Shown: positions 16,691 through 24,245 of the stretch, piece by piece
How the letters are laid out: each line of letters opens with the position of its first letter
Numbering within the stretch: the first letter of the stretch is position 1
NCBI GenBank assembly: GCA_900772235.1
Contig: CAAGQX010000075.1
Span: 1-29,556, forward strand
DNA length: 29,556 nucleotides
Source of the DNA: Clostridia bacterium
GTDB lineage: Bacteria > Bacillota > Clostridia > TANB77 > CAG-508
Reading direction: 5' to 3'
Notes under the pieces: generated by a model
Database searches by the model: none
What the model saw: only the letters and a program-made list of their open reading frames with translations
Told to the model about the DNA's origin: nothing
Position numbers and translations under genes: made by a program

Positions 16691-16740
16691 TTTAGCAGTC
16701 GCTCTGCTAAATTATAACATAATAAATATTATAAAATCAA
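16691..16740 (-). promoter_or_regulatory. AbrB-gene promoter with operator-like palindrome
   Basis: Minus strand TTGATT, 18 bases, TATAAT. The palindrome TTTAGCAG / CTGCTAAA (16691-16711) touches the -10 box and covers the likely start of transcription, a good place for a repressor. Confidence 0.65.
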
Positions 16741-16768
16741 TACATAATAATAGTATTGAGGGTAGATT

Positions 16769-17017
16769 ATGAAAAAATTTGATGGAAAGAGTAATGCATA
16801 CGGAAAATTAATCGAAAAATGTAGGAAAAGTAAGAATTTGTCTAGAGCTGATGTTTCAAGAGAACTAGATCTAATAGATATTCCTATAAATCCTGATGAG
16901 CTTTATAGAGTCGAAAGGCAAAGTATGCTTCTAAAAGATTATGAACTTATCGCAATTTGTATGATTTTAGAGATTGACTATAACGATTTAATAAAAGTAA
17001 TAAAAAGGAAAAAGTAA
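16769..17017 (+). CDS. Small XRE-like HTH protein
   Basis: 82 residues. GKLIEKCRKSKNLSRADVSR then PINPDELYRVERQSMLLKDY matches small Cro/CI-like regulators of clostridial elements, ending in a basic tail IKRKK. RBS GAGGG before ATG. Probable element regulator. Confidence 0.7.
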   Translation: MKKFDGKSNAYGKLIEKCRKSKNLSRADVSRELDLIDIPINPDELYRVERQSMLLKDYELIAICMILEIDYNDLIKVIKRKK

Positions 17018-17055
17018 ATATAGATAGAGCTATTAAAGCACTATCTATATTTTTA
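17016..17055. terminator. Terminator between the XRE and mob genes
   Basis: AAATATAGATAG / CTATCTATATTT with a 13-base loop, then TTATC. It overlaps the XRE stop codon and reaches the end of the mob gene. Confidence 0.7.
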
Positions 17056-18240
17056 TCTTTCTAAATCCCATTCTTTTTCTTTATCTTCTTTTTGCATTTG
17101 CTTTTCGGCATCTAATAAAATATGATTTTCTTTTTGAAAATCTCTAATTAGGTAATCGTCTGCACCCATATCAAACTTTTTGCAAACCCAATGAATAAAA
17201 ATGTGTATTGTATCTTTAAATCTATCTATAACATTTTTTAGATAGTTATTTTCATTTTCTAATTTGTTTATTTTGTGTTTATAAGTCCATTCTAAATCTC
17301 GTTCTTTTTGATTATATGAAAATTTCATTTTATCTAATTGATTATGCATATCTTTGTTATCGGCAATTATTTTTTCTCTCTCCATTTGATATCTTTCTGC
17401 CTTTTCAACCATTCTGGCTTGTCTTGTCAATTCTTGTTGTAAAAATAAATTATCTTTGTATAATTCATTTATTAAATTATCTTTTGGCTTGATTATTTCT
17501 TCAAGTATTTTTTCATCTCTCTTTTTTGAAAGTCTATTTACATTTATATCTTCTAAATTAGGAACATTAGGCAATTCAAGTTTTATATTCTGTAATCTTT
17601 CTTTTGTCTTTTCAAAGTTAGTTATATCTTTATATTCTTTCATATCTAAATGTTCCCTTCCTGTTTCTTCTACTGCAACACCTCTTTCTAATTGAAAGTT
17701 ATGATCTACCATATATTTATGAAAAGCATTCTGTAATTGTCTATAACTATCTTTTTCTTTCCAAAATTCACTACAAGCAAGTTTGTCAATAGCATTTCCT
17801 TTTTTATCAGTCGTATGAACAACAGGTAAAAAAATTAAGTGCATATGTGGAGTTTCCTCGTCCATATGCACTTTTGCAGACATTATATATTGTTCACCTA
17901 AATTCTTATATTCAGCAACAAAGTTATATGCAGTTTCAAAATATCTTTTTGTTTCTTTTTCTCCTATCTCATCAAAGAATTGCTTATCAGAAGTAATTAT
18001 ATATTCACAAGCTATATTACTAACTACTTTTATTTGTCCTTTTAGATTATATTTTTCTTTTAGTCTATCAAACTCTTTATCATATCTATATTTAGGACTT
18101 TTTATTGAATAGTTCAAATATGATTTATCTTTATCTATATTCTCATTTGAATAATTCGTATTTCTTCTTTCGTTATGTCTGTATATTCCTTTTAGGTTTT
18201 CTCTTTTGTTCTTCGTATTTCTAATAATTGCAAAACTCAT
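17053..18240 (-). CDS. mobV: MobV-family relaxase
   Basis: 395 residues. The N-terminal motif RHNERRNTNYSN and the metal motif HMDEETPHMHLIFLPV (His125, His132, His134) define the Mob_Pre/MobV relaxases. The C-terminal third is a long coiled coil (LFLQQELTRQARMVEKAERY). It nicks oriT, covalently attaches to the 5' end and pilots the strand to a recipient using another element's secretion system. The likely oriT lies 170-215 bp upstream. RBS GAAGGAGG. Confidence 0.92.
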   Translation of the reverse strand: MSFAIIRNTKNKRENLKGIYRHNERRNTNYSNENIDKDKSYLNYSIKSPKYRYDKEFDRLKEKYNLKGQIKVVSNIACEYIITSDKQFFDEIGEKETKRYFETAYNFVAEYKNLGEQYIMSAKVHMDEETPHMHLIFLPVVHTTDKKGNAIDKLACSEFWKEKDSYRQLQNAFHKYMVDHNFQLERGVAVEETGREHLDMKEYKDITNFEKTKERLQNIKLELPNVPNLEDINVNRLSKKRDEKILEEIIKPKDNLINELYKDNLFLQQELTRQARMVEKAERYQMEREKIIADNKDMHNQLDKMKFSYNQKERDLEWTYKHKINKLENENNYLKNVIDRFKDTIHIFIHWVCKKFDMGADDYLIRDFQKENHILLDAEKQMQKEDKEKEWDLER

Positions 18241-18408
18241 ATTAACAACCTCCTTCTAATTCATTCAGCCAATTTTTTCGGCTCGTATAAAGGGCGATAG
18301 CTTGACTATCGTAAGGGGTAATACAAGCAAAAATACAAGGTGCTTTTCTAGTAGCAATTCGCATATAGGAACCACCTATGCACCTCGTACTTTTACATTG
18401 TATTGTAA

Positions 18409-18454
18409 CACACTACAACACTTTTTTAGCCTAATGGCAAAAAGTGTTAGTGTG
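18409..18454 (+). other. Probable oriT with MobV-type nick site
   Basis: CACACTA-C-AACACTTTTTTAGCC pairs with GGCAAAAAGTGTTAGTGTG around a TAAT loop. The 3' arm ends TAGTGTG, which is the known pMV158/MobV nick-site motif, here followed by GCAGG. The nick would be after 18454. The position upstream of mobV supports it. Confidence 0.72.
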
Positions 18455-18475
18455 GCAGGGACACCCCACACCCCA

Positions 18476-18645
18476 AAAACTAAAAATTGCTACTTCGCAT
18501 TTTTAGTTTTTTCATAAAAATACACTCAGTGTATTTTTATACTTAACCATAAATTTGCTATCTGCAATTTATGGTTAAGAGAGCCAAGAAAAACATATTA
18601 TATATTTTTCTTTGGCTCTGTTTGAAACCTATTCGGTTTCAAATT
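18476..18645. repeat. Row of four to five hairpins beside oriT
   Basis: In order: an imperfect AAAAACTAAAAATTGC / GCATTTTTAGTTTTTT (18476-18513), AAAAATACAC / GTGTATTTTT (about 18517-18539), TTAACCATAAATT / AATTTATGGTTAA (about 18543-18576), AGAGCCAAGAAAAA / TTTTTCTTTGGCTCT (about 18579-18620) and TTTGAAACC / GGTTTCAAA (about 18622-18645). No gene is seen in 18241-18712. Some can act as terminators; the close spacing of unrelated stems is unusual. Confidence 0.75.
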
Positions 18646-18712
18646 TGCAAAATAAAAGCATAGATTTTACTTATAACAAAACCTACCCTTTATATTTTGC
18701 TTTATAGCATAT

Positions 18713-19205
18713 CTACGATGTAAAAGTATTATTCGCATATAACCTATTCCAATCGAAACCATCCTTATCATAATCTCGTTGTTCATAATTGCAAAATCCT
18801 TTTTTATTATTATATTTATTTATATTATATTTATTATCCTTAACCTTTTGTTCCATAGGGTATGGAACTTTTGTAGGAGAGGGGTATAGAACTTTTGAAG
18901 GGGAGGTATTAAACTTTTCTTGTATAGGCTTTATTGTTCTTGTTTCTATTTGTTTACTATTATCTTTATATTTCATAGTTACATCTATATATCCTTTTGC
19001 CTTTAATGAATTAATTAGTTTTGATACTTGCTTACTTGATATATTTAATAACTCACTTATTGTTCCGATTAGTACAAAAGCAATCATTATTTTCTTTACT
19101 TAAAAATAGTATTATGGATAGTATTGTTTTTTCTTTATCACTTAAATTTTTATCTGTTAATATTTTTATTGGAATCCATATTCCTTTTAAATTTAGATTT
19201 GACAT
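18713..19205 (-). CDS. HTH replication-type protein with a +1 shift at CGG
   Basis: Starts MSNLNLKGIWIPIKIL with GGAAGGAGG upstream. The 0 frame runs to codon 46 (FCTN), meets CGG at codon 47 and stops soon after. Skipping C gives GTISELLNISSKQVSKL and continues to 163 residues: a winged HTH (about 25-80) followed by a polar tail with YDKDGFDWNRLYAN. Proteins of this shape are common beside MobV in Clostridia and are thought to be replication initiator or replisome-organiser relatives. Here the next base is A, so the shifted glycine is GGA. An alternative start in the shifted frame (MIAFVLIG) lacks a ribosome binding site and would lose the conserved N-terminus. Confidence 0.75.
19065..19067 (-). 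other. CGG shift site 6 (HTH protein codon 47)
   Basis: ACT AAT CGG AAC AAT AAG TGA in the 0 frame. Dropping the C gives AAT GGA ACA ATA AGT and continues the HTH. It is the only site followed by A. Confidence 0.75.
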
Positions 19206-19318
19206 TTAATAAAACCTCCTTCCTTATTATTTCTTTGCATCACAATGCTTTTATTTCGATTTTTATATGCCAAGTGGTATAAGTTTATATCTCAAACTTG
19301 TAGTTAAAAAATTTCCAT

Positions 19319-19361
19319 AAAAAAAAGCCTTGAGTTTAATTTCTTAAACTCAAAGCAAAAT
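19319..19361 (-). terminator. Terminator of the DUF1016 gene
   Basis: GCTTTGAGTTTAA / TTAAACTCAAGGC on the minus strand with a short loop, followed by eight T. Confidence 0.8.
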
Positions 19362-19368
19362 TTTTTCA

Positions 19369-19392
19369 AATTGTCCAGACATCTGGACAATT
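19369..19392. repeat. Palindrome a
   Basis: AATTGTCCAGA / TCTGGACAATT with a two-base centre. One of five similar short palindromes around the DUF1016 gene. Confidence 0.85.
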
Positions 19393-19436
19393 CAATTACA
19401 TATTTATTTTTTATACTTTTGCAACTTGCGGTTGTC

Positions 19437-19465
19437 AAATTTTCTCGACACTGTCGAGAAAATTT
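19437..19465. repeat. Palindrome b
   Basis: AAATTTTCTCGACA / TGTCGAGAAAATTT around a single C; lies just before the DUF1016 stop codon. Confidence 0.85.
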
Positions 19466-19471
19466 AATGTA

Positions 19472-20525
19472 TTATTCTTCATTATCTTGCATTTTTTCTA
19501 TTTCTTCAATATCTTTTATATGCAATTCTATTTCTTCTGCTTTTGGTAATTGACTTTGCAAATATTCAGGTATATCTTGTAATAACTTATATTCGCTAAC
19601 ACCTACTGGTTTATTAATATCTTTTAGTGCATATTCTGCCACTAATTTATCTTTGTCTTGACATAGTATAATTCCTATTGTTGGATTATCTCCATCTTTT
19701 CTTAATATATCATCTACTGCTGATAAATAAAAATTCAATTGTCCCGCATCTATTGGTAAAAATTCTCTTGCCTTTAATTCTACAACAATATAACATCTCA
19801 ATTCCAAATGATAGAACAATAAATCTATAAAATACTCTTTATCACTAACTATTAATTTATATTGATTTCCAACAAAAGCAAAACCTGTACCGTAATTCTA
19901 ATAAAACATTTTTAATTTTTGTTATCATTGCCTCTTCAATTTCTTTTTCTTTAACTTGACCTTTTAATGCTATAAAATCAAAAATATATGGGTCTTTCAA
20001 AGTTTGTAAAGCTAAATCACTTTGAATATCTGGTAAAGTATTTTCAAAATTTGTTGTTTTATCAGCTATTGCTTGTCTTTCATATAGTTTGTTTTTTATT
20101 TGATTCTTTAAGACATTAGTAGACCATCCATTTTTAATAGTTTGGCTAATATACCATTTTCTTTCTTCTATATCTTTTACTTTATCCATCAGAATAACAT
20201 TATGATACCAAGTAATTTTTGCAAGAACCTCTTGCAAAAATTTTTCATCTTGATATTCATCAGCAAATTTTCTCATATATCTAATATTTCTAGGCGAAAA
20301 ACCTGTAATATCTGGGAATTCTAATTTTAAATCTATTGCTAAATTATCTACAAATTTATTTCCCCATTTTATGTTATTAGATATTATTTTTCCTATATTC
20401 CAATACATATATATCATTTCTACATTTACTACTTGCATTGCTCTATATTGTGATTTTAAGATTTCATTTTTTATACTTGAAAGAATTTCTTTATATTCAT
20501 TAATATCAATTATTTCATTTGACAT
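19472..20525 (-). CDS. DUF1016 (YhcG-type PDDEXK) nuclease with a +1 shift at CGG
   Basis: Start MSNEIIDINEYK chosen because GGAGAAAT stands before it; the 14 codons upstream lie in a palindrome. The N-terminal DUF1016_N helices (QVVNVEMIYMYWNIGKII, FSPRNIRYMRKF) are intact. The 0 frame reads VLLEL then CGG, TAC and soon leaves the family. Skipping C at codon 212 gives GTGFAFVGNQYKLI and then the nuclease core FIDLLFYHLELRCYIVVELK with its Asp and ELK, to 350 residues. The family is a Holliday-junction-resolvase-like nuclease linked to restriction, phage defence or mobile elements. ELGTGFAFVG is a strongly conserved block, so the shift is well supported. Confidence 0.85.
19890..19892 (-). other. 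CGG shift site 7 (DUF1016 codon 212)
   Basis: GAA TTA CGG TAC AGG in the 0 frame. Dropping the C gives TTA GGT ACA GGT TTT. It is the only site whose preceding codon does not end in T. Confidence 0.8.
20216..20240. repeat. Palindrome c, inside the DUF1016 gene
   Basis: TTTTTGCAAGA / CTCTTGCAAAAA with one mismatch; on the minus strand it encodes LQEVLAK. It strongly resembles palindrome d. Confidence 0.75.
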
Positions 20526-20543
20526 ATTATTTCTCCATTCTTT

Positions 20544-20572
20544 AAATTTTGCAAGAGCCTCTTGCAAAATTT
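20544..20572. repeat. Palindrome d, before the DUF1016 gene
   Basis: AAATTTTGCAAGAG / CTCTTGCAAAATTT around a C; just upstream of the gene's ribosome binding site, so it could be an operator or a mobile palindrome. Confidence 0.85.
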
Positions 20573-20644
20573 ATTATAACATTTATTTCCAAATTTTTCA
20601 TTAAAAATCTAAAAAAACTAACAAAAAGTTAAAGTTACATTATC

Positions 20645-20670
20645 AATTAGTCAGACACATCTGACCAATT
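20645..20670. repeat. Palindrome e
   Basis: AATTAGTCAGA / TCTGACCAATT with a four-base centre and one mismatch, between TnpV and the DUF1016 gene. Confidence 0.8.
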
Positions 20671-20677
20671 TTATATT

Positions 20678-21073
20678 TTATTGATAAATAACTTCATTTA
20701 AAACAATTTCCTCTGCTCTGTTTTTTATATTATTCATCTTTTGCACCCATTCCATTTGATTATTGGTTTTTAGTTTTTCATTTACATTTTCTTTTTCTGC
20801 CATTTGTTTTATTAAAAGTTCTAATTTATCTTTGCACTCATCTTCTATATCTAGCAAATAACTTTTCAATTCATTACTTAATAGCATTTCTGTATATTCT
20901 GGTATTTTATATTTCTTCATATAGTTTAGTTTTAATCTTCCATACTTTCCTATATTTCCTGTTCTTCTTGCTTTTGGTATTGTTATATTAGGTATATAAT
21001 AATCTCCAACTAATCTATATTCAATTCCTGTTCTTTCATCTATAAACTTTTCTTTTAATTCTTTATTTTCCAT
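20678..21073 (-). CDS. tnpV: TnpV family protein
   Basis: 131 residues. FIDERTGIEYRLVGDYYIPN then GKYGRLKLNYMKKYKIPEY and a helical C-terminus (LLIKQMAEKENV) match the TnpV proteins of Tn4451-like clostridial elements. Their function is not established. It is the outermost gene at the right end, 194 bp from the attachment core. Its start ATG has AGGATTTTAAATT upstream, a modest site. Confidence 0.85.
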   Translation of the reverse strand: MENKELKEKFIDERTGIEYRLVGDYYIPNITIPKARRTGNIGKYGRLKLNYMKKYKIPEYTEMLLSNELKSYLLDIEDECKDKLELLIKQMAEKENVNEKLKTNNQMEWVQKMNNIKNRAEEIVLNEVIYQ

Positions 21074-21131
21074 AATTTAAAATCCTCCATCTTCTATTAA
21101 TTATTAATTTTATTTTTTATTATAAAATCAA

Positions 21132-21175
21132 AAAAAGATGAATTTGTATTTATATTTTTTACAATTCATCTTTTA
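21132..21175 (-). terminator. Terminator at the right end of the element
   Basis: AAAAGATGAATTGTA / TACAAATTCATCTTTT on the minus strand with an AT-rich loop, then more T. It would stop transcripts entering from the pilin-like promoter. Confidence 0.75.
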
Positions 21176-21198
21176 AATATGTGAAAATTTTATTTTTA

Positions 21199-21321
21199 CT
21201 AAATTGTTGCTAGGAGGAAACCTTTGTTATTACTAGATTTTATGAATTCGTCATAAGAGAATATGGTTGTTATTATTAACGCAATTAATGTAATACCTTT
21301 CTCTTCTTGTTTTTTATTCAT
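21199..21321 (-). pseudogene. 5' part of the split pilin-like gene
   Basis: MNKKQEEKGITLIALIIT is a classic type IV pilin-like leader: basic n-region, Gly cleavage site (KG-ITLIAL) and the start of the hydrophobic helix. At the core 21267-21276 the sequence changes to element DNA and the frame ends 40 residues in total. It has AAGGAGG and a good promoter. The rest of the gene is at 8464-9637. The predicted site fits the A24 peptidase at 6691-7425. Confidence 0.88.
21267..21276. other. Right attachment core
   Basis: TTGTTATTAT, identical to 9628-9637. Minus strand: GCGTTA-ATAATAACAA-CCATATTC. Confidence 0.85.
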
Positions 21322-21358
21322 TTATTTTATCCTCCTTTGTTTTATTATTCATATTTTT

Positions 21359-21387
21359 ATTATAATTTATCACACTATTTTTTGCAA
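21359..21387 (-). promoter_or_regulatory. Promoter of the pilin-like gene
   Basis: Minus strand TTGCAA, 17 bases, TATAAT; about 40 bases before the start codon. Confidence 0.7.
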
Positions 21388-21484
21388 GCACTTTTGTATT
21401 ATATTTTTGCATATATTTTCGTGCTGTTTTTATGTATAAAATGTTACTATAAAATTTCTATTTACCATATAAGGAGGTTTTTAT

Positions 21485-21649
21485 ATGATTAAATTTAATG
21501 TGAAAAAGAAAGAAGAGTGTTTTAATAAAACCATTAGATTGCCTGAAAATGTTATTAATAAATTAGAAGATTTATCTGTAAAAAATAATGTTAGCTTTAA
21601 TAAAATTATTTTAGATATGATATATTTTGCATTAGATAATATGGAATAA
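21485..21649 (+). CDS. Small ribbon-helix-helix-like protein
   Basis: 54 residues: MIKFNVKKKEECFNKTIRLP, then a strand-helix-helix pattern (ENVINKLEDLSVKNNVSFNK). It looks like an Arc/CopG-type DNA-binding protein. Perfect AAGGAGG site. Convergent with plsX, sharing the terminator at 21657-21674. Target unknown. Confidence 0.65.
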   Translation: MIKFNVKKKEECFNKTIRLPENVINKLEDLSVKNNVSFNKIILDMIYFALDNME

Positions 21650-21656
21650 AAAAATT

Positions 21657-21674
21657 GGGCGATTAAAATCGCCC
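21657..21674. terminator. Shared terminator of the RHH gene and plsX; dispersed repeat
   Basis: GGGCGATTAAAATCGCCC, an 8-bp stem with an AA centre. The exact reverse complement occurs at 29504-29521. Confidence 0.75.
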
Positions 21675-21685
21675 ATACATTATAT

Positions 21686-22708
21686 TTATTTTTCCTTTTC
21701 AAATTCTTGTTTCATTATTTCTACTGCTCCACTTTGAGCAAATTTCTCTGCTTGTTTTATTGTGAAATAAAATAAGTACTCATCGCTACTTCCGTGAGCT
21801 TTTACAACTGGTTTTTTTACTCCTAAAAACAAAGCCCCACCATATTCTTTATAGTCCATAGATTTAGCAAATCTTTTTATTGCTGGCATAGCTGGAATTG
21901 CACCTATTATGCTTAGTGCATTTTTTTTCAAACTTTCTGTTAGCGTTTTCTTTACAAATTTTCCAAATCCTTCTACTGTTTTTAAAAATACATTTCCAGT
22001 AAAACCGTCTGTTACTATTGCATCTATTTCTCCGGAAAAAGCCTCTCTTCCTTCCACATTTCCTACAAAATTTATATTGTAGTCTTTTGCGTGTTCTTTT
22101 AATAATTGATAGCTTTCTTTCATTAAGTCATTTCCCTTTGTTTCTTCTGTTCCTATATTTAATAGTCCTATTGCAGGATTTTCTATATTATGTATTTTTT
22201 GTAAATATATGTTAGCCATTTGTGCAAATTGTAATAAATTAATAGGTTTACAGTTTGTATTAGCCCCTGCATCTAATAATAGCAAACCTTTTTTATATGA
22301 TGGAAGTATTGGTGCCATTGCAGGTCTATCTACTCCCTTAATTCTTCCTACTAGAAGAGTTGCACCTGTAAGTAGTGCTCCTGAATTTCCTGCAGAAATA
22401 AATACATCTCCTTTGCCTTCTTTTAGTAAATTAAATCCTACCACCATAGAAGAATCTTTTTTGTGTTTTATTGCTTGTGTTGGTATATCTTCCATTTCTA
22501 TTGTTTCTGTGGTATTGTGTATAGTTATTCTTTCTGATATTTCCGATATATTTTCTTTCCCATAAAATTCTTTTATTTTCTTATTTATAATATCTTCATT
22601 TCCAACTAGTATAATTTCTGAACTAATTTCGTTTATAGCTTTGATAGCGCCTTTAATGGTAGCGTCTGGAGCATTATCTCCACCCATAGCATCTAAAATA
22701 ATCTTCAT
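21686..22708 (-). CDS. plsX: Phosphate acyltransferase PlsX
   Basis: 340 residues, full length. MKIILDAMGGDNAPDATIKG and GNSGALLTGATLL, DAGANTNCKP, VTDGFTGNVFLKT are the family blocks. It converts acyl-ACP to acyl-phosphate for PlsY in phospholipid synthesis, at the inner face of the membrane. Its usual partner acpP lies on the far side of the element. RBS AAGAAGGG. Confidence 0.96.
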   Translation of the reverse strand: MKIILDAMGGDNAPDATIKGAIKAINEISSEIILVGNEDIINKKIKEFYGKENISEISERITIHNTTETIEMEDIPTQAIKHKKDSSMVVGFNLLKEGKGDVFISAGNSGALLTGATLLVGRIKGVDRPAMAPILPSYKKGLLLLDAGANTNCKPINLLQFAQMANIYLQKIHNIENPAIGLLNIGTEETKGNDLMKESYQLLKEHAKDYNINFVGNVEGREAFSGEIDAIVTDGFTGNVFLKTVEGFGKFVKKTLTESLKKNALSIIGAIPAMPAIKRFAKSMDYKEYGGALFLGVKKPVVKAHGSSDEYLFYFTIKQAEKFAQSGAVEIMKQEFEKEK

Positions 22709-22807
22709 TTTTAAGTCCCTTCTTTACAAACAGTATATTTTTATTTTTCTATTTTATTATTTTATTTGGAAAAAAGCAATACTTATCTGTTTTTTTATTA
22801 AATTTGC

Positions 22808-22838
22808 AAAAAAAATTAGAGGTCTATCTAACCTCTAA
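22808..22838 (-). terminator. Terminator of the str operon after tuf
   Basis: TTAGAGGT / ACCTCTAA with a 7-base loop, followed on the minus strand by eight T. Confidence 0.88.
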
Positions 22839-22853
22839 CTTCTTATTTTATTA

Positions 22854-24056
22854 TTACTCAATTATTTCAGATACGATACCTGAACCAACTGTTCTACCAC
22901 CTTCACGGATAGCGAATCTTAATCCTTTTTCCATAGCGATAGGTGTAATTAATTCGATTGTCATTGTGATGTTATCTCCTGGCATTACCATTTCTGTTCC
23001 AGCTGGTAAATCAACTAAACCAGTAACGTCTGTTGTTCTAAAGTAGAATTGTGGTCTGTAACCATTGAAGAATGGAGTATGTCTTCCACCTTCTTCTTTA
23101 GTTAGAACATAAACTTCTGCTTTGAATTTTGTATGTGGATGTACTGTTCCTGGTTTTGCAAGAACTTGACCTCTTTCAACGTCTTTTCTTTCAATACCTC
23201 TTAATAGAACACCAATGTTGTCTCCTGCTTCTGCTTGGTCTAATAATTTTCTGAACATTTCTACACCAGTAACAACTGTTTTCTTCTTTTCTGGTGATAG
23301 TCCAACGATTTCAACTTCGTCTTGAACTTTAACTGTTCCTCTTTCAACTCTACCAGTAACAACTGTTCCACGTCCTGTAATTGTGAATACGTCTTCGATA
23401 GGCATTAAGAATGGTTGGTCAACTGGTCTTTCTGGAGTTGGTATATAATTGTCAACTGCATCCATTAATTCTTTCATACATTGATATTCTGGTGCATTTG
23501 GATCTGTAGATGTAGATTCTAGTACTTTTAATGAAGATCCTTTTATAATTGGAATTTCGTCTCCTGGGAAATCATAGCTTGATAATAAGTCTCTAACTTC
23601 CATTTCAACTAATTCTAATAATTCTGGGTCGTCAACCATATCACATTTATTTAAGTAAACTACGATATATTTAACACCAACTTGTCTTGCAAGTAATATA
23701 TGCTCTCTTGTTTGAGGCATTGGACCGTCAGCTGCTGAAACTACTAATATAGCTCCATCCATTTGTGCTGCACCAGTAATCATATTTTTTACATAGTCAG
23801 CGTGTCCTGGACAGTCAACGTGTGCATAATGTCTTTTTTCTGTTTCATATTCAACGTGTGCTGTGTTGATTGTGATTCCTCTTGCTTTTTCTTCTGGAGC
23901 ACCATCAATTTGATCGTATGCTGTGTATTGTGCCTTTCCTAATAATCCTAGCCATTTTGTAATAGCTGCTGTTGTTGTTGTTTTACCATGGTCAACGTGT
24001 CCGATTGTACCAATGTTAACGTGTGGTTTTGTTCTTTCAAATTTTGCTTTTGCCAT
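22854..24056 (-). CDS. tuf: Elongation factor Tu
   Basis: 400 residues, full length. The P loop GHVDHGKTTTTAAI, DCPGHADYVKNM, and NKCDMVDDPE of the GTPase domain are intact, and VVTGRVERGTVKV marks domain 2. It brings aminoacyl-tRNA to the A site. Last gene of the str operon. Arginine is encoded without CGG throughout. RBS AAAGGAGG. Confidence 0.98.
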   Translation of the reverse strand: MAKAKFERTKPHVNIGTIGHVDHGKTTTTAAITKWLGLLGKAQYTAYDQIDGAPEEKARGITINTAHVEYETEKRHYAHVDCPGHADYVKNMITGAAQMDGAILVVSAADGPMPQTREHILLARQVGVKYIVVYLNKCDMVDDPELLELVEMEVRDLLSSYDFPGDEIPIIKGSSLKVLESTSTDPNAPEYQCMKELMDAVDNYIPTPERPVDQPFLMPIEDVFTITGRGTVVTGRVERGTVKVQDEVEIVGLSPEKKKTVVTGVEMFRKLLDQAEAGDNIGVLLRGIERKDVERGQVLAKPGTVHPHTKFKAEVYVLTKEEGGRHTPFFNGYRPQFYFRTTDVTGLVDLPAGTEMVMPGDNITMTIELITPIAMEKGLRFAIREGGRTVGSGIVSEIIE

Positions 24057-24097
24057 TAAATTTTCCTCCTTTAAATCACGAAATAATTTGTATTTTT

Positions 24098-24132
24098 CAT
24101 AACAACCGTTTTGGGTAAAACGATTGTTATGA
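24098..24132. other. Hairpin between fusA and tuf
   Basis: CATAACAACCGTTTT / AAAACGATTGTTATG with a GGGT loop and one mismatch. No T run follows on either strand, so it is more likely a processing or stability element than a terminator. Confidence 0.6.
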
Positions 24133-24184
24133 ACTTACTTCGTTTTTATATTTTTTAAATTTAAAAACATTTTTAAGCATAAGT

Positions 24185-24213
24185 ATTTTATAATACTTTT
24201 ACGTTTTTTGCAA
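24185..24213 (-). promoter_or_regulatory. Possible internal promoter for tuf
   Basis: Minus strand TTGCAA and a TATAAAAT stretch at 15-17 bases. A separate tuf promoter inside the str operon is known in several bacteria. Confidence 0.45.
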
Positions 24214-24245
24214 TAGTTTTGCAAATATTTTTTAACCGTTTAGGT

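Larger units (their letters stand above)
9628..21276. mobile_element. Integrative mobilizable element, about 11.6 kb
   Basis: It is bounded by the 10-bp direct repeat TTGTTATTAT and interrupts the helix region of the pilin-like gene. It carries a TndX-type large serine recombinase at the left end and, further right, a MobV relaxase with oriT-like hairpin, a replication-type HTH protein, a DUF1016 nuclease and TnpV. Cargo between them is listed separately. There is no type IV secretion system, so transfer would need a helper. Confidence 0.88.

Noticed and set aside
16755..17017. Toxin-antitoxin pair formed by the AbrB and XRE genes
   Set aside because: They are divergent, both look like regulators, and no toxin is visible.
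18476..18645. CRISPR array
   Set aside because: The stems differ in sequence and there are no regular repeats and spacers; no cas genes in the window.
3689..20525. Seven frameshifts as sequencing or assembly errors
   Set aside because: Not excluded, but an error inserting C before GG should fall in all three codon phases and in RNA genes; all seven are in the same phase before Gly codons, and many intact TGGT/AGGT sites exist. Kept as the main alternative.
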